Counted from the first letter of the stretch, positions 1 through 6,430 are shown. The stretch: 7,842 bases of DNA from Acidobacteriota bacterium (GCA_029777145.1 JAKOSS010000626.1:1-7842); one strand, 5' to 3'. Translations and numbers: made by a program. Notes: a model not told the origin generated them from the letters alone.

Positions 1-388
1 AGCTCCCGTCGTAATAAATCAGGGTCGGCGCCTCGACAAACACGCTGTCCTTCCACACGAAGTTGTTCCGCCGGAACTCCTCGCCTTCCGGCAGTTTTGT
101 GACGAGCTTCGACTTGTCCGCTGTGATCCGGTATTCGGTAAGCGGGACGCGTCCCTTGAACGATTTCTCGCAGACGAGATAACCGGCTTCTTCGAGTTTC
201 CGCGCGTGGACGCTGACGTTGCCGTCGGTCGTGTTCAGCAGATTCTTGAGATCGCTGAACGACAGCGATTCATTTGCCGCGAGCGCGCTGATGATGCCGA
301 GCCGCATGCGCTCGTGGATAATCTTGTCGAGTTCGTTCGAAACGCGTTCCGCGGCCTTTTCGACCTGCAGCGCAGACCGCGTTTCCAT
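1..388 (-). CDS. Winged-helix transcriptional regulator, C-terminus outside the window
   Basis: Reading the minus strand from an ATG at 388 gives 129 codons with no stop before the window edge. Residues about 18-90 look like the compact winged-helix family related to MarR/ArsR: a helix starting LDKIIHERMRLGII, then SFSDLKNLLNTTDGNVSVHARKLEEAGY as the helix-turn-helix, then a wing ending PLTEYRITA. In this family the wing is normally followed by a short dimerisation helix and the stop near residue 100. Here the sequence after residue 90 is different (DKSKLVTKLPEGEEF, then a probable beta-rich stretch up to IYYDGS) and continues off the edge, so a fused domain is possible. The start at 388 has GGTGA 4 nt upstream; an in-frame ATG at 427 would add 13 residues. 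It lies 70 nt downstream of the membrane protein gene on the same strand and is probably co-transcribed with it. The likely role is a DNA-binding regulator of this unit; the ligand is unknown. Confidence 0.82.
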   Translation of the reverse strand, partial: METRSALQVEKAAERVSNELDKIIHERMRLGIISALAANESLSFSDLKNLLNTTDGNVSVHARKLEEAGYLVCEKSFKGRVPLTEYRITADKSKLVTKLPEGEEFRRNNFVWKDSVFVEAPTLIYYDGS

Positions 389-458
389 CTCATCACCCGT
401 ATTTGACGCAACTTTTCTCAATCCCATAATTCAAGCAACTGATCCCAGTCTACGTGTA

Positions 459-1076
459 TCAACCTCCAAATTTCCGGCCAATGATCGCGCCGAAGACAAT
501 GTGCAGCAGTCCGAAACTCGCTCCCATCATCGTGTTTCCGTAACCCGCCGGAAGAAAGAAGGCGATCGCGCCGAGCGCCATAAAACACCAGCCCATGATC
601 GGAACCGGCCTGACGGAGAACGCGCCGCCGCAGACGACTGCCGCGCCGTAACAAATGATCCAAACCGGGATCATCATTTCGAAATGGCCAAACCGCCAGA
701 GTCCGAGCGTGATGAAGATCCCGCAGAGCATCGGCGGCAGCGAGTTCATGATCAGTTTGCGCGCCGGGCCCGACGCGAGCGACGTTTTCGCCAACTTCGA
801 TTTCTGCCACATCGCGAGAAAGCCGATCGATCCCGCGAGCGCGGCCTCGGCCAGCCACACCTTCAGCCAGTCGACGATCAGCGGCGCGTAATTGTTTGCG
901 ATGTACGCCGCGGCGATCGCCGTCACGCCCATCAGTATCCCGCCGTATCCCGGAACCGCGGTGAAACTCGTTGAGCGTTCCATCGTTTCGCGGATGTAGC
1001 GAAGATTGTCGATCGCCCGATCGCCGATGTTGACCGGCTCACTTTCGTTGTCGCGCATTGGATTCAGCTGTCCCAT
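459..1076 (-). CDS. Six-TM membrane protein of unknown function, paired with a winged-helix regulator
   Basis: This is a 205-residue protein. After a soluble N-terminus containing [23 protein letters not shown] there are about six hydrophobic segments (roughly residues 43-62, 66-90, 108-127, 132-152, 157-177 and 182-201), with basic loops such as QKSKLAK. I recognise no catalytic or transport motif. The protein is an inner-membrane protein by composition; its function is unknown. The N-terminal helix before the first TM could contact a partner. It is the first gene of a unit with the winged-helix regulator that follows 70 nt later; such pairs often form a membrane effector with its own regulator, but that is inference. 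The ATG at 1076 has no Shine-Dalgarno sequence and would lie only about 5 nt from the predicted transcription start, so translation may be nearly leaderless. A second in-frame ATG at 1058 is the alternative start. Confidence 0.8.
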   Translation of the reverse strand: MGQLNPMRDNESEPVNIGDRAIDNLRYIRETMERSTSFTAVPGYGGILMGVTAIAAAYIANNYAPLIVDWLKVWLAEAALAGSIGFLAMWQKSKLAKTSLASGPARKLIMNSLPPMLCGIFITLGLWRFGHFEMMIPVWIICYGAAVVCGGAFSVRPVPIMGWCFMALGAIAFFLPAGYGNTMMGASFGLLHIVFGAIIGRKFGG

Positions 1077-1087
1077 ATTTCAATCGC

Positions 1088-1116
1088 AGAATATGCCAAG
1101 TTGTTGGATGTGTCAA
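1088..1116 (-). promoter_or_regulatory. Sigma-70-type promoter of the membrane protein/regulator unit
   Basis: On the minus strand a perfect -35 box TTGACA (1116-1111) is followed by a 17-bp spacer and TATTCT (1093-1088), which matches TATAAT at four of six positions. Transcription should start near 1081, leaving about 5 nt before the ATG at 1076. Confidence 0.7.
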
Positions 1117-1118
1117 GT

Positions 1119-1135
1119 ACTTTGCAATGCAAAGT
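1119..1135. promoter_or_regulatory. Perfect 8-1-8 palindrome next to the -35 box, candidate operator
   Basis: The 17-bp site ACTTTGCAATGCAAAGT has two 8-bp arms (ACTTTGCA and TGCAAAGT) around one central base. It ends 2 bp upstream of the TTGACA box of the promoter at 1088-1116. The symmetry and position fit a homodimeric winged-helix regulator, and the nearest candidate is the regulator encoded at the left edge of the window. Whether binding represses or activates cannot be told from position alone. Confidence 0.6.
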
Positions 1136-1150
1136 GAGAATTCAACGTTT

Positions 1151-1212
1151 AAGGTTCAAGATTCATAACCGAGGTCCGCGTCTTCGGTCTTGAATCTTGA
1201 ATCTTGAACCTT
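1151..1212. repeat. 15-bp inverted repeat downstream of the GT-C gene
   Basis: The arm AAGGTTCAAGATTCA (1151-1165) is the exact reverse complement of TGAATCTTGAACCTT (1198-1212). The 32-nt interior holds a shorter second pairing (ACCGA with TCGGT), so a long hairpin can form. It begins 3 nt past the stop codon of the minus-strand GT-C gene and could end its transcript, but neither side has a T run, so it is not a standard intrinsic terminator. A dispersed REP-like element is the alternative. Confidence 0.6.
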
Positions 1213-1217
1213 GATTC
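1190..1217. repeat. Four tandem 7-bp units, TTGAATC type
   Basis: The units are TTGAATC, TTGAATC, TTGAACC and TTGATTC at 1190, 1197, 1204 and 1211. They form the right arm of the hairpin at 1151-1212 and run into the stop codon of the GT-C gene (1216-1218). The left arm contains the same heptamers in inverse orientation. Confidence 0.65.
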
Positions 1218-3186
1218 AGCGCCCGAGTTGTTTGCGGAATTGCATCAACTGAGGATCCGTCGTCCCGTTCGTATTCTCGAGGAATTTGCGGAACATTTCG
1301 GTTGCTTCGGACTGGCGTCCGTTTTCCTGATAAAGGCTTCCGAGCAGGAATTGTGATCGAAGGCAATCGGGACGTGCGCCCGGGCCGACGAGCGGTTGGA
1401 TCTCTTCAAGTTCACGAAGCGCGCTTTCCTTGCGATCCGTCGAATAGAGGATGACGGCGAGATTGGTTCCGAATTCGCACCTCGCAAACGGAAACGTCTC
1501 TTTGCCCCGGGCGAGGATCGCTTCGGCGTCGGCGGTCTTGCCGGTCTGCTGAAGCTTGATCGCCTGCTTGATCTCGGTGCTTGGCGACGGCGTCCGCGGC
1601 GCGCCGGGAAGGTACGGAAAGTCGTTCGGCGCGAACGCCCGGGTTTCGGCGATGATCCATTCATATTGCCTGATCCGGGCCGGATCGATCGTTCCGCGGA
1701 ATGCTTCAAGCCGGCCGGTCGGCATGTAGTAACGTTCCGCGATCGTCGCCCGCCTGAATCTGTTCTCCGCACTTTCGAGGTTCGGCAAGGCGAGATAGAC
1801 GCCAACGACGATCAACCCGGCGAGCGCTCCGACGAAGAACCTCGCGGGTCGGCGTGCGTATCGCCAAACGACGTAAAAGACGATCGCCAGGAGAACGGCG
1901 ACCGGGACCATCGTCCACACGTTTGACGGCAATCCGAATGCATTCGCAAGATTCGGCGTGAACCAGTTCTCTTCCCAGAGCAGCTTTGCCCAAAGAGAGT
2001 TGTGCGGGTATTTGAACTCCGGCGGCGCGAACGGGAATGTCAGGATCGGCATCGTGCACAGCACGAATGAGATCGCAAACAGAAAGCCTTGCCAGAGGTT
2101 CGAGTAATCGTACGTCTCGCCGTCGAAAAAAGAATCGAGCATCAGCGGCAGGAGCATCGCCAGATATCGCGGCCCGAACGCCCATCCGCCGTGCGCTGCT
2201 CCGTGACCGCTGAGAACAACGAACGTGACCAGGATGGCGGCGATCTTCACTCGATGCCGCAAAGTCTTCGATTCGCGGGATGTAAAGAACGTAGTGATCG
2301 AAAAAAGCAGGATCGGAGCCGTGAAAAAGAGCCCGCGCGACGGCGAGAAGAGAAGCAGATAAAGATTCGACAGCGACGGAAATCCGATCCCGTAAACACC
2401 TTGTCCCGCGACCTCAGCCCATTCCGGGAACGACTCGTGTCCGTACGAGAACTCGAACATCGATCCGAACAATGCGTTGTTGTAGATAAGCAGCACGGCC
2501 GCCAACGGTATTCCGCCGGCGATGAAGAACACCGTATTTCGGATCCGGTCATTCTTGTTCGTGAACAGCAACGACAGCGCCATCACCGCGACCGGAACTG
2601 CCGCCGCGAACTCGCACAAGACCGCGACTCCGCAGATCGCGCCCGCCACAAAACAGTTGCGCAGAAATATCCGTCGTGCGTCGAAGATGATGCGATACGC
2701 GATATAGATCAGAACGCCGACCAGGACGTGCGAGAAAAAGAGCAGCGAGTAAACGAATAGCGGCGATGCAAAGAAAAGAACGGAAAGCGACAACTCGTCG
2801 GTGTCGCGCGCATAGAGCCAGAGACCGAGAAGCAAGAGCGGCAGCGTGGAAAGAAAGAACCGCATCGCGAACCAGCTGATGCGGATGTTGGAGTCGTTCG
2901 GCGGCCCGATCACGGCCCGCGTCAGGGCATAGATCGGAGCCGCGATCATCGCAGTACCGGGAGGCTTGTTCGAATAGACGTGATCTCCGACGCGCGCGGT
3001 GTCGACATTCGGGCCGATGAGATCTTCGGTCCACGCGATGTCAAATGATGATTTCTCGACTAACGAAGCGGCAGTCGCCCAACGCGTAAGTTCGTTGGCG
3101 GATCCGCCGTGGGGAAACATTGGCAGAAGATATGTCGCCAGGAAGAGGTAAATCGCAATGATCCAGAGGCCCTTATTTTTTTCCAC
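1216..3186 (-). CDS. GT-C-type membrane glycosyltransferase-like protein with C-terminal TPR-like region
   Basis: This 656-residue protein has about 11-13 hydrophobic segments in its first 470 residues and a soluble C-terminus. Features typical of GT-C (PMT/ArnT-like, GT39-related) lipid-linked sugar transferases are an acidic residue in the first periplasmic loop (E32 in ANELTRWATAASLVE), YSNKPPGTAMIAAP at 71-84, and HGGWAFGPRYLAMLLP at 332-347. Such enzymes move a sugar from a polyprenyl-phosphate donor at the outer face of the inner membrane; donor and acceptor here are unknown. Residues about 538-638 look like two or three TPR-like helical hairpins (TADAEAILARGKETFP, QFLLGSLYQENGRQSEATEMF), suggesting a protein partner. 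The start is GTG at 3186, just before the first TM; AGAAG a few bases upstream is a weak ribosome site. The gene overlaps the end of the preceding lipoprotein gene by 14 nt, so translational coupling is likely. The glycosyltransferase class is inferred from motifs; activity is not certain. Confidence 0.8.
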   Translation of the reverse strand: MEKNKGLWIIAIYLFLATYLLPMFPHGGSANELTRWATAASLVEKSSFDIAWTEDLIGPNVDTARVGDHVYSNKPPGTAMIAAPIYALTRAVIGPPNDSNIRISWFAMRFFLSTLPLLLLGLWLYARDTDELSLSVLFFASPLFVYSLLFFSHVLVGVLIYIAYRIIFDARRIFLRNCFVAGAICGVAVLCEFAAAVPVAVMALSLLFTNKNDRIRNTVFFIAGGIPLAAVLLIYNNALFGSMFEFSYGHESFPEWAEVAGQGVYGIGFPSLSNLYLLLFSPSRGLFFTAPILLFSITTFFTSRESKTLRHRVKIAAILVTFVVLSGHGAAHGGWAFGPRYLAMLLPLMLDSFFDGETYDYSNLWQGFLFAISFVLCTMPILTFPFAPPEFKYPHNSLWAKLLWEENWFTPNLANAFGLPSNVWTMVPVAVLLAIVFYVVWRYARRPARFFVGALAGLIVVGVYLALPNLESAENRFRRATIAERYYMPTGRLEAFRGTIDPARIRQYEWIIAETRAFAPNDFPYLPGAPRTPSPSTEIKQAIKLQQTGKTADAEAILARGKETFPFARCEFGTNLAVILYSTDRKESALRELEEIQPLVGPGARPDCLRSQFLLGSLYQENGRQSEATEMFRKFLENTNGTTDPQLMQFRKQLGR

Positions 3187-3979
3187 CGTTCTTCTTTTCG
3201 GTAACTTCGATCATGTTTTCGATCGGCGGTGCGTTCTCGTCGGCGGTCTGGAACGTCAACCGCTTTCCCTGCAACCGGAACGCACTCCCGTTCCACTTGT
3301 AAAATGAGCGGGTCCAGTGCGTCGGGCAGCAAAGCTGCTCCTCGTCGCCCGTGATCTTCGAAGTATCGAGTTCGCCAACGACATACCGGTCCTGTCCGTA
3401 GAGTTCAAGTACGATCAGACCGTCTTCGACGCGAATGTCACGAAGTCCGCCATCCGCCCGGTCACCGGTGCGGAAATTCCAGATAAGTTCCGGCTGACCG
3501 TTCTTCCACTCGTAAATATACACGAGTTGCGGGATCGCCGAACCGCCGGTTTCGATTTTGAGGATGACGGCCGCTTCGTCCTGTCCGTCGCCGGTCGCGT
3601 CGAAGTAGCCGACCCGAGAGAGCGAAAGACCGGTCCGCTCCACCTCTTCGTTCATGGTCATCGGCCTTTTGCCGTTCACCAGTTCGGCCTCTTTCTGATC
3701 CGAATCCATCCATCCGCGGGGCAACGGATATTTGAAGTTCTTGAAGTCGAACTTGCCGATCGGAGACTCCGTCGTTTGCGAAACGTTCTTGAAGATCCGC
3801 TCCAGAAGATTCGGGATCTTCGGCGACGGCGAAGGGGTTGGCGTCGCATTGTCAACAACCGTCGATTGCACCGGCGCCGGCTGCTCCGCAACCGGAGACT
3901 TCTCGCTGCCGCATCCTGAAAACAGAAACGCGGAAAAAACGAGCATCAAAAATGCTGAAACAAGAACCCTTGAATTCAT
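3173..3979 (-). CDS. Secreted lipoprotein with a calcium-site-like acidic loop
   Basis: This is a 268-residue protein with a lipoprotein signal peptide: basic NSR, a hydrophobic stretch and the lipobox FSGC, with C23 as the lipidated cysteine. A flexible Pro/Thr/Ser linker follows (residues about 30-55, with TPTPSPSP). The folded part is mostly beta-strand. It contains YFDATGDGQDEAAVI at 125-139, which resembles the Ca-binding loops of VCBS/FG-GAP repeat proteins, and a CCPTHWTRSFYKWNG segment with adjacent cysteines at 217-218. No enzyme family is recognised. It is first in a unit with the GT-C gene, overlapping it by 14 nt, so the two probably act together at the cell envelope; this is inference. 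The ATG at 3979 lacks a clear ribosome site but starts exactly at a good signal peptide. The coding sequence ends in a run of seven A before TAA. Confidence 0.82.
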   Translation of the reverse strand: MNSRVLVSAFLMLVFSAFLFSGCGSEKSPVAEQPAPVQSTVVDNATPTPSPSPKIPNLLERIFKNVSQTTESPIGKFDFKNFKYPLPRGWMDSDQKEAELVNGKRPMTMNEEVERTGLSLSRVGYFDATGDGQDEAAVILKIETGGSAIPQLVYIYEWKNGQPELIWNFRTGDRADGGLRDIRVEDGLIVLELYGQDRYVVGELDTSKITGDEEQLCCPTHWTRSFYKWNGSAFRLQGKRLTFQTADENAPPIENMIEVTEKKNGGKK

Positions 3980-4020
3980 TGACGAGTAATGCTTTTAAAG
4001 TCGGACGGCGTGCTGACATG

Positions 4021-4049
4021 ATTTTAGACGCTTAAGTAAACATACGCAA
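4021..4049 (-). promoter_or_regulatory. Candidate promoter of the lipoprotein/GT-C unit
   Basis: On the minus strand TTGCGT (4049-4044) and TAAAAT (4026-4021) are separated by exactly 17 bp. The -10 box matches at five of six positions, the -35 box only at TTG. The implied leader is about 35 nt before the ATG at 3979. Confidence 0.45.
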
Positions 4050-4095
4050 AGCAGAGCTGCGGCGATCGCCATGACAATGGAAATTCGCTCGTCGA

Positions 4096-4108
4096 TTCGT
4101 CGGACGAA
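4096..4108. promoter_or_regulatory. 13-bp palindrome in the lipoprotein/SH3 divergent gap
   Basis: TTCGTC and GACGAA flank one central G, giving a perfect 6-1-6 palindrome about 47 bp upstream of the minus-strand -35 box and about 112 bp before the SH3 gene start. It could be an operator; the arms are short enough for chance to explain them. Confidence 0.25.
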
Positions 4109-4191
4109 CGTGCGGAAAGGAGAGTTGTCATGAGCATCGTTTTCTGGGAAACGTCGCTGACGCGCGAATCGCGTCGCCGACCGATCAGCGG

Positions 4192-4212
4192 TACAATTAC
4201 AAGTAGGGAGGA
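4192..4212 (+). promoter_or_regulatory. -10-like box and strong ribosome binding site of the SH3 gene
   Basis: TACAAT (4192-4197) matches the -10 consensus at five of six positions, but the 17-bp-upstream position has no good -35 box. A purine-rich GGGAGGAAAGG stretch follows, with GGAGG about 9 nt before the ATG at 4221; this fixes the start. If the -10 box were used, the leader would be very short and would include the ribosome site only narrowly, so the true promoter may lie further upstream. Confidence 0.45.
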
Positions 4213-4220
4213 AAGGCGTT

Positions 4221-4583
4221 ATGAGGCGAATTATTTTCCCGATTCTCATCTCGATCGCGTTGCTATTGATCCCGCTTTCGACCCGCACCAATGCGGTGAC
4301 CGCGACGCCGGAGACTCAGTTAACAGGTTATTTCGCATTCGATACCGGTATGGATCCCGGGCAGGGATACGTTTGCCGAGTTACTACGGACGGCGGACGA
4401 CTGAACGTTCGGGCACGCCCGACGACATCAAGCCGGATTGTTACAAAGCTTTACAACGGAACCGTGGTTAGCGAGATCGGGGTTCGGAACGGCTGGTCCA
4501 GGATCGAATCGTGGACGTCAAGTGGGCGGCCGGGAAGAGTTCTCGGCTGGGTGTTGAGCGTATACCTGGTCTGCGGCGAATGA
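4221..4583 (+). CDS. Small secreted bacterial SH3-domain protein
   Basis: This is a 120-residue protein. An N-terminal signal peptide (MRRIIFPILISIALLLIPLS, cleavage probably in the region of residues 23-28) is followed by a short linker and one bacterial SH3 (SH3b, SH3_3-like) domain at about 52-118. The diagnostic pattern is present: GGRLNVRARPTTSSRIVTKLYNGTVV, then NGWSRIE and a GWV near the end. SH3b domains usually bind peptidoglycan or a protein partner in the envelope; no enzyme domain is attached here. Only two cysteines occur, C52 and C118, at the two ends of the domain, and could form a disulfide closing the fold after export. It stands alone: divergent from the lipoprotein unit and convergent with ettA. 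Whether it is periplasmic or fully secreted is unknown. Confidence 0.85.
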   Translation: MRRIIFPILISIALLLIPLSTRTNAVTATPETQLTGYFAFDTGMDPGQGYVCRVTTDGGRLNVRARPTTSSRIVTKLYNGTVVSEIGVRNGWSRIESWTSSGRPGRVLGWVLSVYLVCGE

Positions 4584-4638
4584 AAGCGATATAGCATGAG
4601 CCTTCTGCGCCGGCTTTGAAGTTGACGAGGACGAAGTC

Positions 4639-4674
4639 TCCGGCGCTGGAGTAGTGGTGTCCTCCAACGCCGGA
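4639..4674 (-). terminator. Hairpin between convergent SH3 and ettA genes, possible terminator
   Basis: TCCGGCGCTGGAG (4639-4651) and CTCCAACGCCGGA (4662-4674) form a 13-bp stem with a 10-nt loop. On the plus strand there is one C-A mismatch; on the minus strand this becomes a G-U pair, so RNA read from ettA folds completely. It lies 9 nt past the ettA stop codon and 55 nt past the SH3 stop. No T run follows on either strand, so it may act with Rho or only protect the 3' end. The upstream GCGCCGG (4607-4613) can compete for the left arm. Confidence 0.45.
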
Positions 4675-4682
4675 TGTGTTGA

Positions 4683-6371
4683 CTAATCTCTCGTCAGGTT
4701 TCGGTATTTGATCCGGTGCGGCTGGTCGGCGTCATGTCCGAGCCGGCGTTTCCGGTCCTCTTCGTACTGCGAGAAGTTGCCGTCGAAATAGACAACCCGC
4801 GAGTCGCCCTCGAAGGCGAGGATGTGCGTTGCGATGCGGTCCAGGAACCAACGATCGTGGCTGATGACGACTGCGCATCCGCCGAAATTCTCGAGCGCTT
4901 CCTCAAGCGCCCGCATCGTGTTCACATCAAGGTCGTTCGTCGGTTCGTCGAGCAGAAGTACGTTGGCGCCGGACTTGAGCATCTTCGCGAGATGCACCCG
5001 ATTGCGCTCACCGCCTGAGAGCTGTCCGACACGCTTCTGCTGATCGGTTCCCGAGAAGTTGAACCGCGATACGTACGCCCGCGAATTCACTTCGCGCTTT
5101 CCCAGCTGGACGACGTCGAGACCGTCCGCGATCTCCTCCCAGATAGTCTTGTCCGGATTGAGCGCGTCGCGCGACTGGTCGACGTATCCGAGCTTGACCG
5201 TGTCGCCGACCTTGAAATCGCCCGAATCGGCCTTCTCCGCGCCGGTGATCAGTTTGAAAAGCGTCGTTTTCCCGGCGCCGTTTGCACCGATCACGCCGAC
5301 GATCCCGCCGCGAGGCAGCGAAAATTCGAGGTTCTCGAACAGCAGTTTGTCGCCGAAACCCTTCGAGACGCAGTGCGCTTCGATCACCACGTCGCCGAGC
5401 CGCTCGCCCGCCGGAATGAACAATTCGAGCGTTTCGTTGCGCTTTTCCGATTCTTCCGCGACGAGTTTCTCGTAATCGTTGATGCGCGCCTTCGACTTCG
5501 CGTGGCGGCCCTTGGGCGACATCCGGATCCACTCGAGTTCACGTTCGAGCGTCTTCGCCCGCTTGTCGTCCTGCTTTTGTTCCTTTGCCAGCCGCTGCTG
5601 TTTCTGTTCGAGCCACGACGAATAGTTGCCCTGATACGGAATTCCCTCGCCGCGGTCGAGTTCGAGGATCCAACCGGCGACGTTGTCGAGGAAGTAGCGA
5701 TCGTGCGTGACCGCAATGATCGTCCCTTCGTAACGTTGCAGATGCTGTTCGAGCCAGGCGACGGTCTCGGCGTCGAGATGGTTCGTGGGCTCGTCGAGCA
5801 GCAGAATGTCGGGCTTTTGAAGCAACAGACGGCACAGCGCGACACGGCGTTTCTCACCGCCCGAAAGGACGTTGATCGGCGTATCGGCCGGCGGACAGCG
5901 GAGCGCGTCCATGGCCATCTCGAGGCGCGAGTCGAGATCCCACGCGCCGGCGTGATCCAGCTTCTCCTGCACCTCGCCCTGCCGTTCGATGAGCGCGTTC
6001 ATCTCGTCATCCGACATCGGCTCGGCGAACTTCATGTTGATCTCCTCAAACTCCTTGAGAAGATCGACCGTCGATTGGACTCCTTCCTCGACGATCTGCC
6101 GGACAGTCTTGTTCTCGTCCAGCTTTGGTTCCTGCTCAAGGTAGCCGACCGAATATCCTTTCGAGAAAACGACTTCACCGTTGATCTCCGTGTCGACACC
6201 GGCAATGATCTTCAGCAGCGACGACTTGCCGGCACCGTTCAGTCCGAGAACACCGATCTTCGCGCCGTAAAAGAACGAAAGGTAGATGTCTTTCAGCACC
6301 GGACGCTTTTCGTAAAATTTGCTGACCTTGACCATCGAAAAGATGATCTTGTTCGGTTCATGATTGCTCAT
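4683..6371 (-). CDS. ettA: ABC-F ATPase, energy-dependent translational throttle protein EttA
   Basis: This 562-residue cytoplasmic protein has two ABC ATPase domains and no TM segment. In EttA of E. coli, this protein binds the ribosomal E site and gates entry into the elongation cycle according to the ATP/ADP ratio. Domain 1 has Walker A GLNGAGKSS (43-51), an arm insertion (about 95-140), signature LSGGEKRR (169-176), Walker B with LLDEPTNHLD (catalytic E194) and switch H223. The linker that contacts tRNA spans about 240-320, including DRGEGIPYQGNYSSWLEQK and PKGRHAKSKAR. Domain 2 has GANGAGKTT (362-370), LSGGERNR (451-458), LLDEPTNDLD (E476) and H505. The ending HRIKY and the length near 555-560 match EttA rather than Uup or antibiotic-resistance ABC-F proteins. 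All catalytic residues are intact. The ATG at 6371 has no Shine-Dalgarno sequence, and a 12-bp inverted repeat ends 5 nt before it. It is transcribed alone, convergent with the SH3 gene. Confidence 0.94.
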   Translation of the reverse strand: MSNHEPNKIIFSMVKVSKFYEKRPVLKDIYLSFFYGAKIGVLGLNGAGKSSLLKIIAGVDTEINGEVVFSKGYSVGYLEQEPKLDENKTVRQIVEEGVQSTVDLLKEFEEINMKFAEPMSDDEMNALIERQGEVQEKLDHAGAWDLDSRLEMAMDALRCPPADTPINVLSGGEKRRVALCRLLLQKPDILLLDEPTNHLDAETVAWLEQHLQRYEGTIIAVTHDRYFLDNVAGWILELDRGEGIPYQGNYSSWLEQKQQRLAKEQKQDDKRAKTLERELEWIRMSPKGRHAKSKARINDYEKLVAEESEKRNETLELFIPAGERLGDVVIEAHCVSKGFGDKLLFENLEFSLPRGGIVGVIGANGAGKTTLFKLITGAEKADSGDFKVGDTVKLGYVDQSRDALNPDKTIWEEIADGLDVVQLGKREVNSRAYVSRFNFSGTDQQKRVGQLSGGERNRVHLAKMLKSGANVLLLDEPTNDLDVNTMRALEEALENFGGCAVVISHDRWFLDRIATHILAFEGDSRVVYFDGNFSQYEEDRKRRLGHDADQPHRIKYRNLTRD

Positions 6372-6376
6372 AGTTA

Positions 6377-6430
6377 TTATTGTTTCGCAGCACTCGCGGA
6401 TCGTTACCCTCGGTCAAAGCGAAACAATAA
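6377..6430 (-). promoter_or_regulatory. 12-bp inverted repeat in front of ettA
   Basis: TTATTGTTTCGC (6377-6388) and GCGAAACAATAA (6419-6430) are exact reverse complements separated by 30 nt. In the minus-strand transcript the 3' arm ends 5 nt before the ettA ATG and covers the place where a ribosome site would be. If transcription starts upstream of 6430, the hairpin could limit initiation on ettA. Alternatively the two arms are a protein-binding site on DNA. Confidence 0.55.

Noticed and set aside
418..858. Long open frame on the minus strand inside the membrane protein gene
   Set aside because: It is arginine-rich with low-complexity composition and overlaps, in another frame, a protein with clear TM segments; it is a shadow.
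4061..4070. GGCGATCGCC palindrome resembling the cyanobacterial HIP1 repeat
   Set aside because: The same 10-mer also occurs inside the membrane protein gene near 912-921, and CGATCG-type words are common throughout; it reflects composition.
3995..4291. 98-codon minus-strand frame with a short hydrophobic stretch (MAIAAALLCVCLLKRLKS) near its end
   Set aside because: It has no ribosome site or family resemblance, overlaps the SH3 gene start, and contains the -10 box of the lipoprotein promoter.
4480..4682. Open minus-strand frame just past ettA reading like SGVGGHHYSSAGDFVLVNFKAG
   Set aside because: It looks protein-like, and could be a decayed fragment, but has no start codon, lies over the convergent hairpin and runs into the SH3 gene; too little to call a pseudogene.
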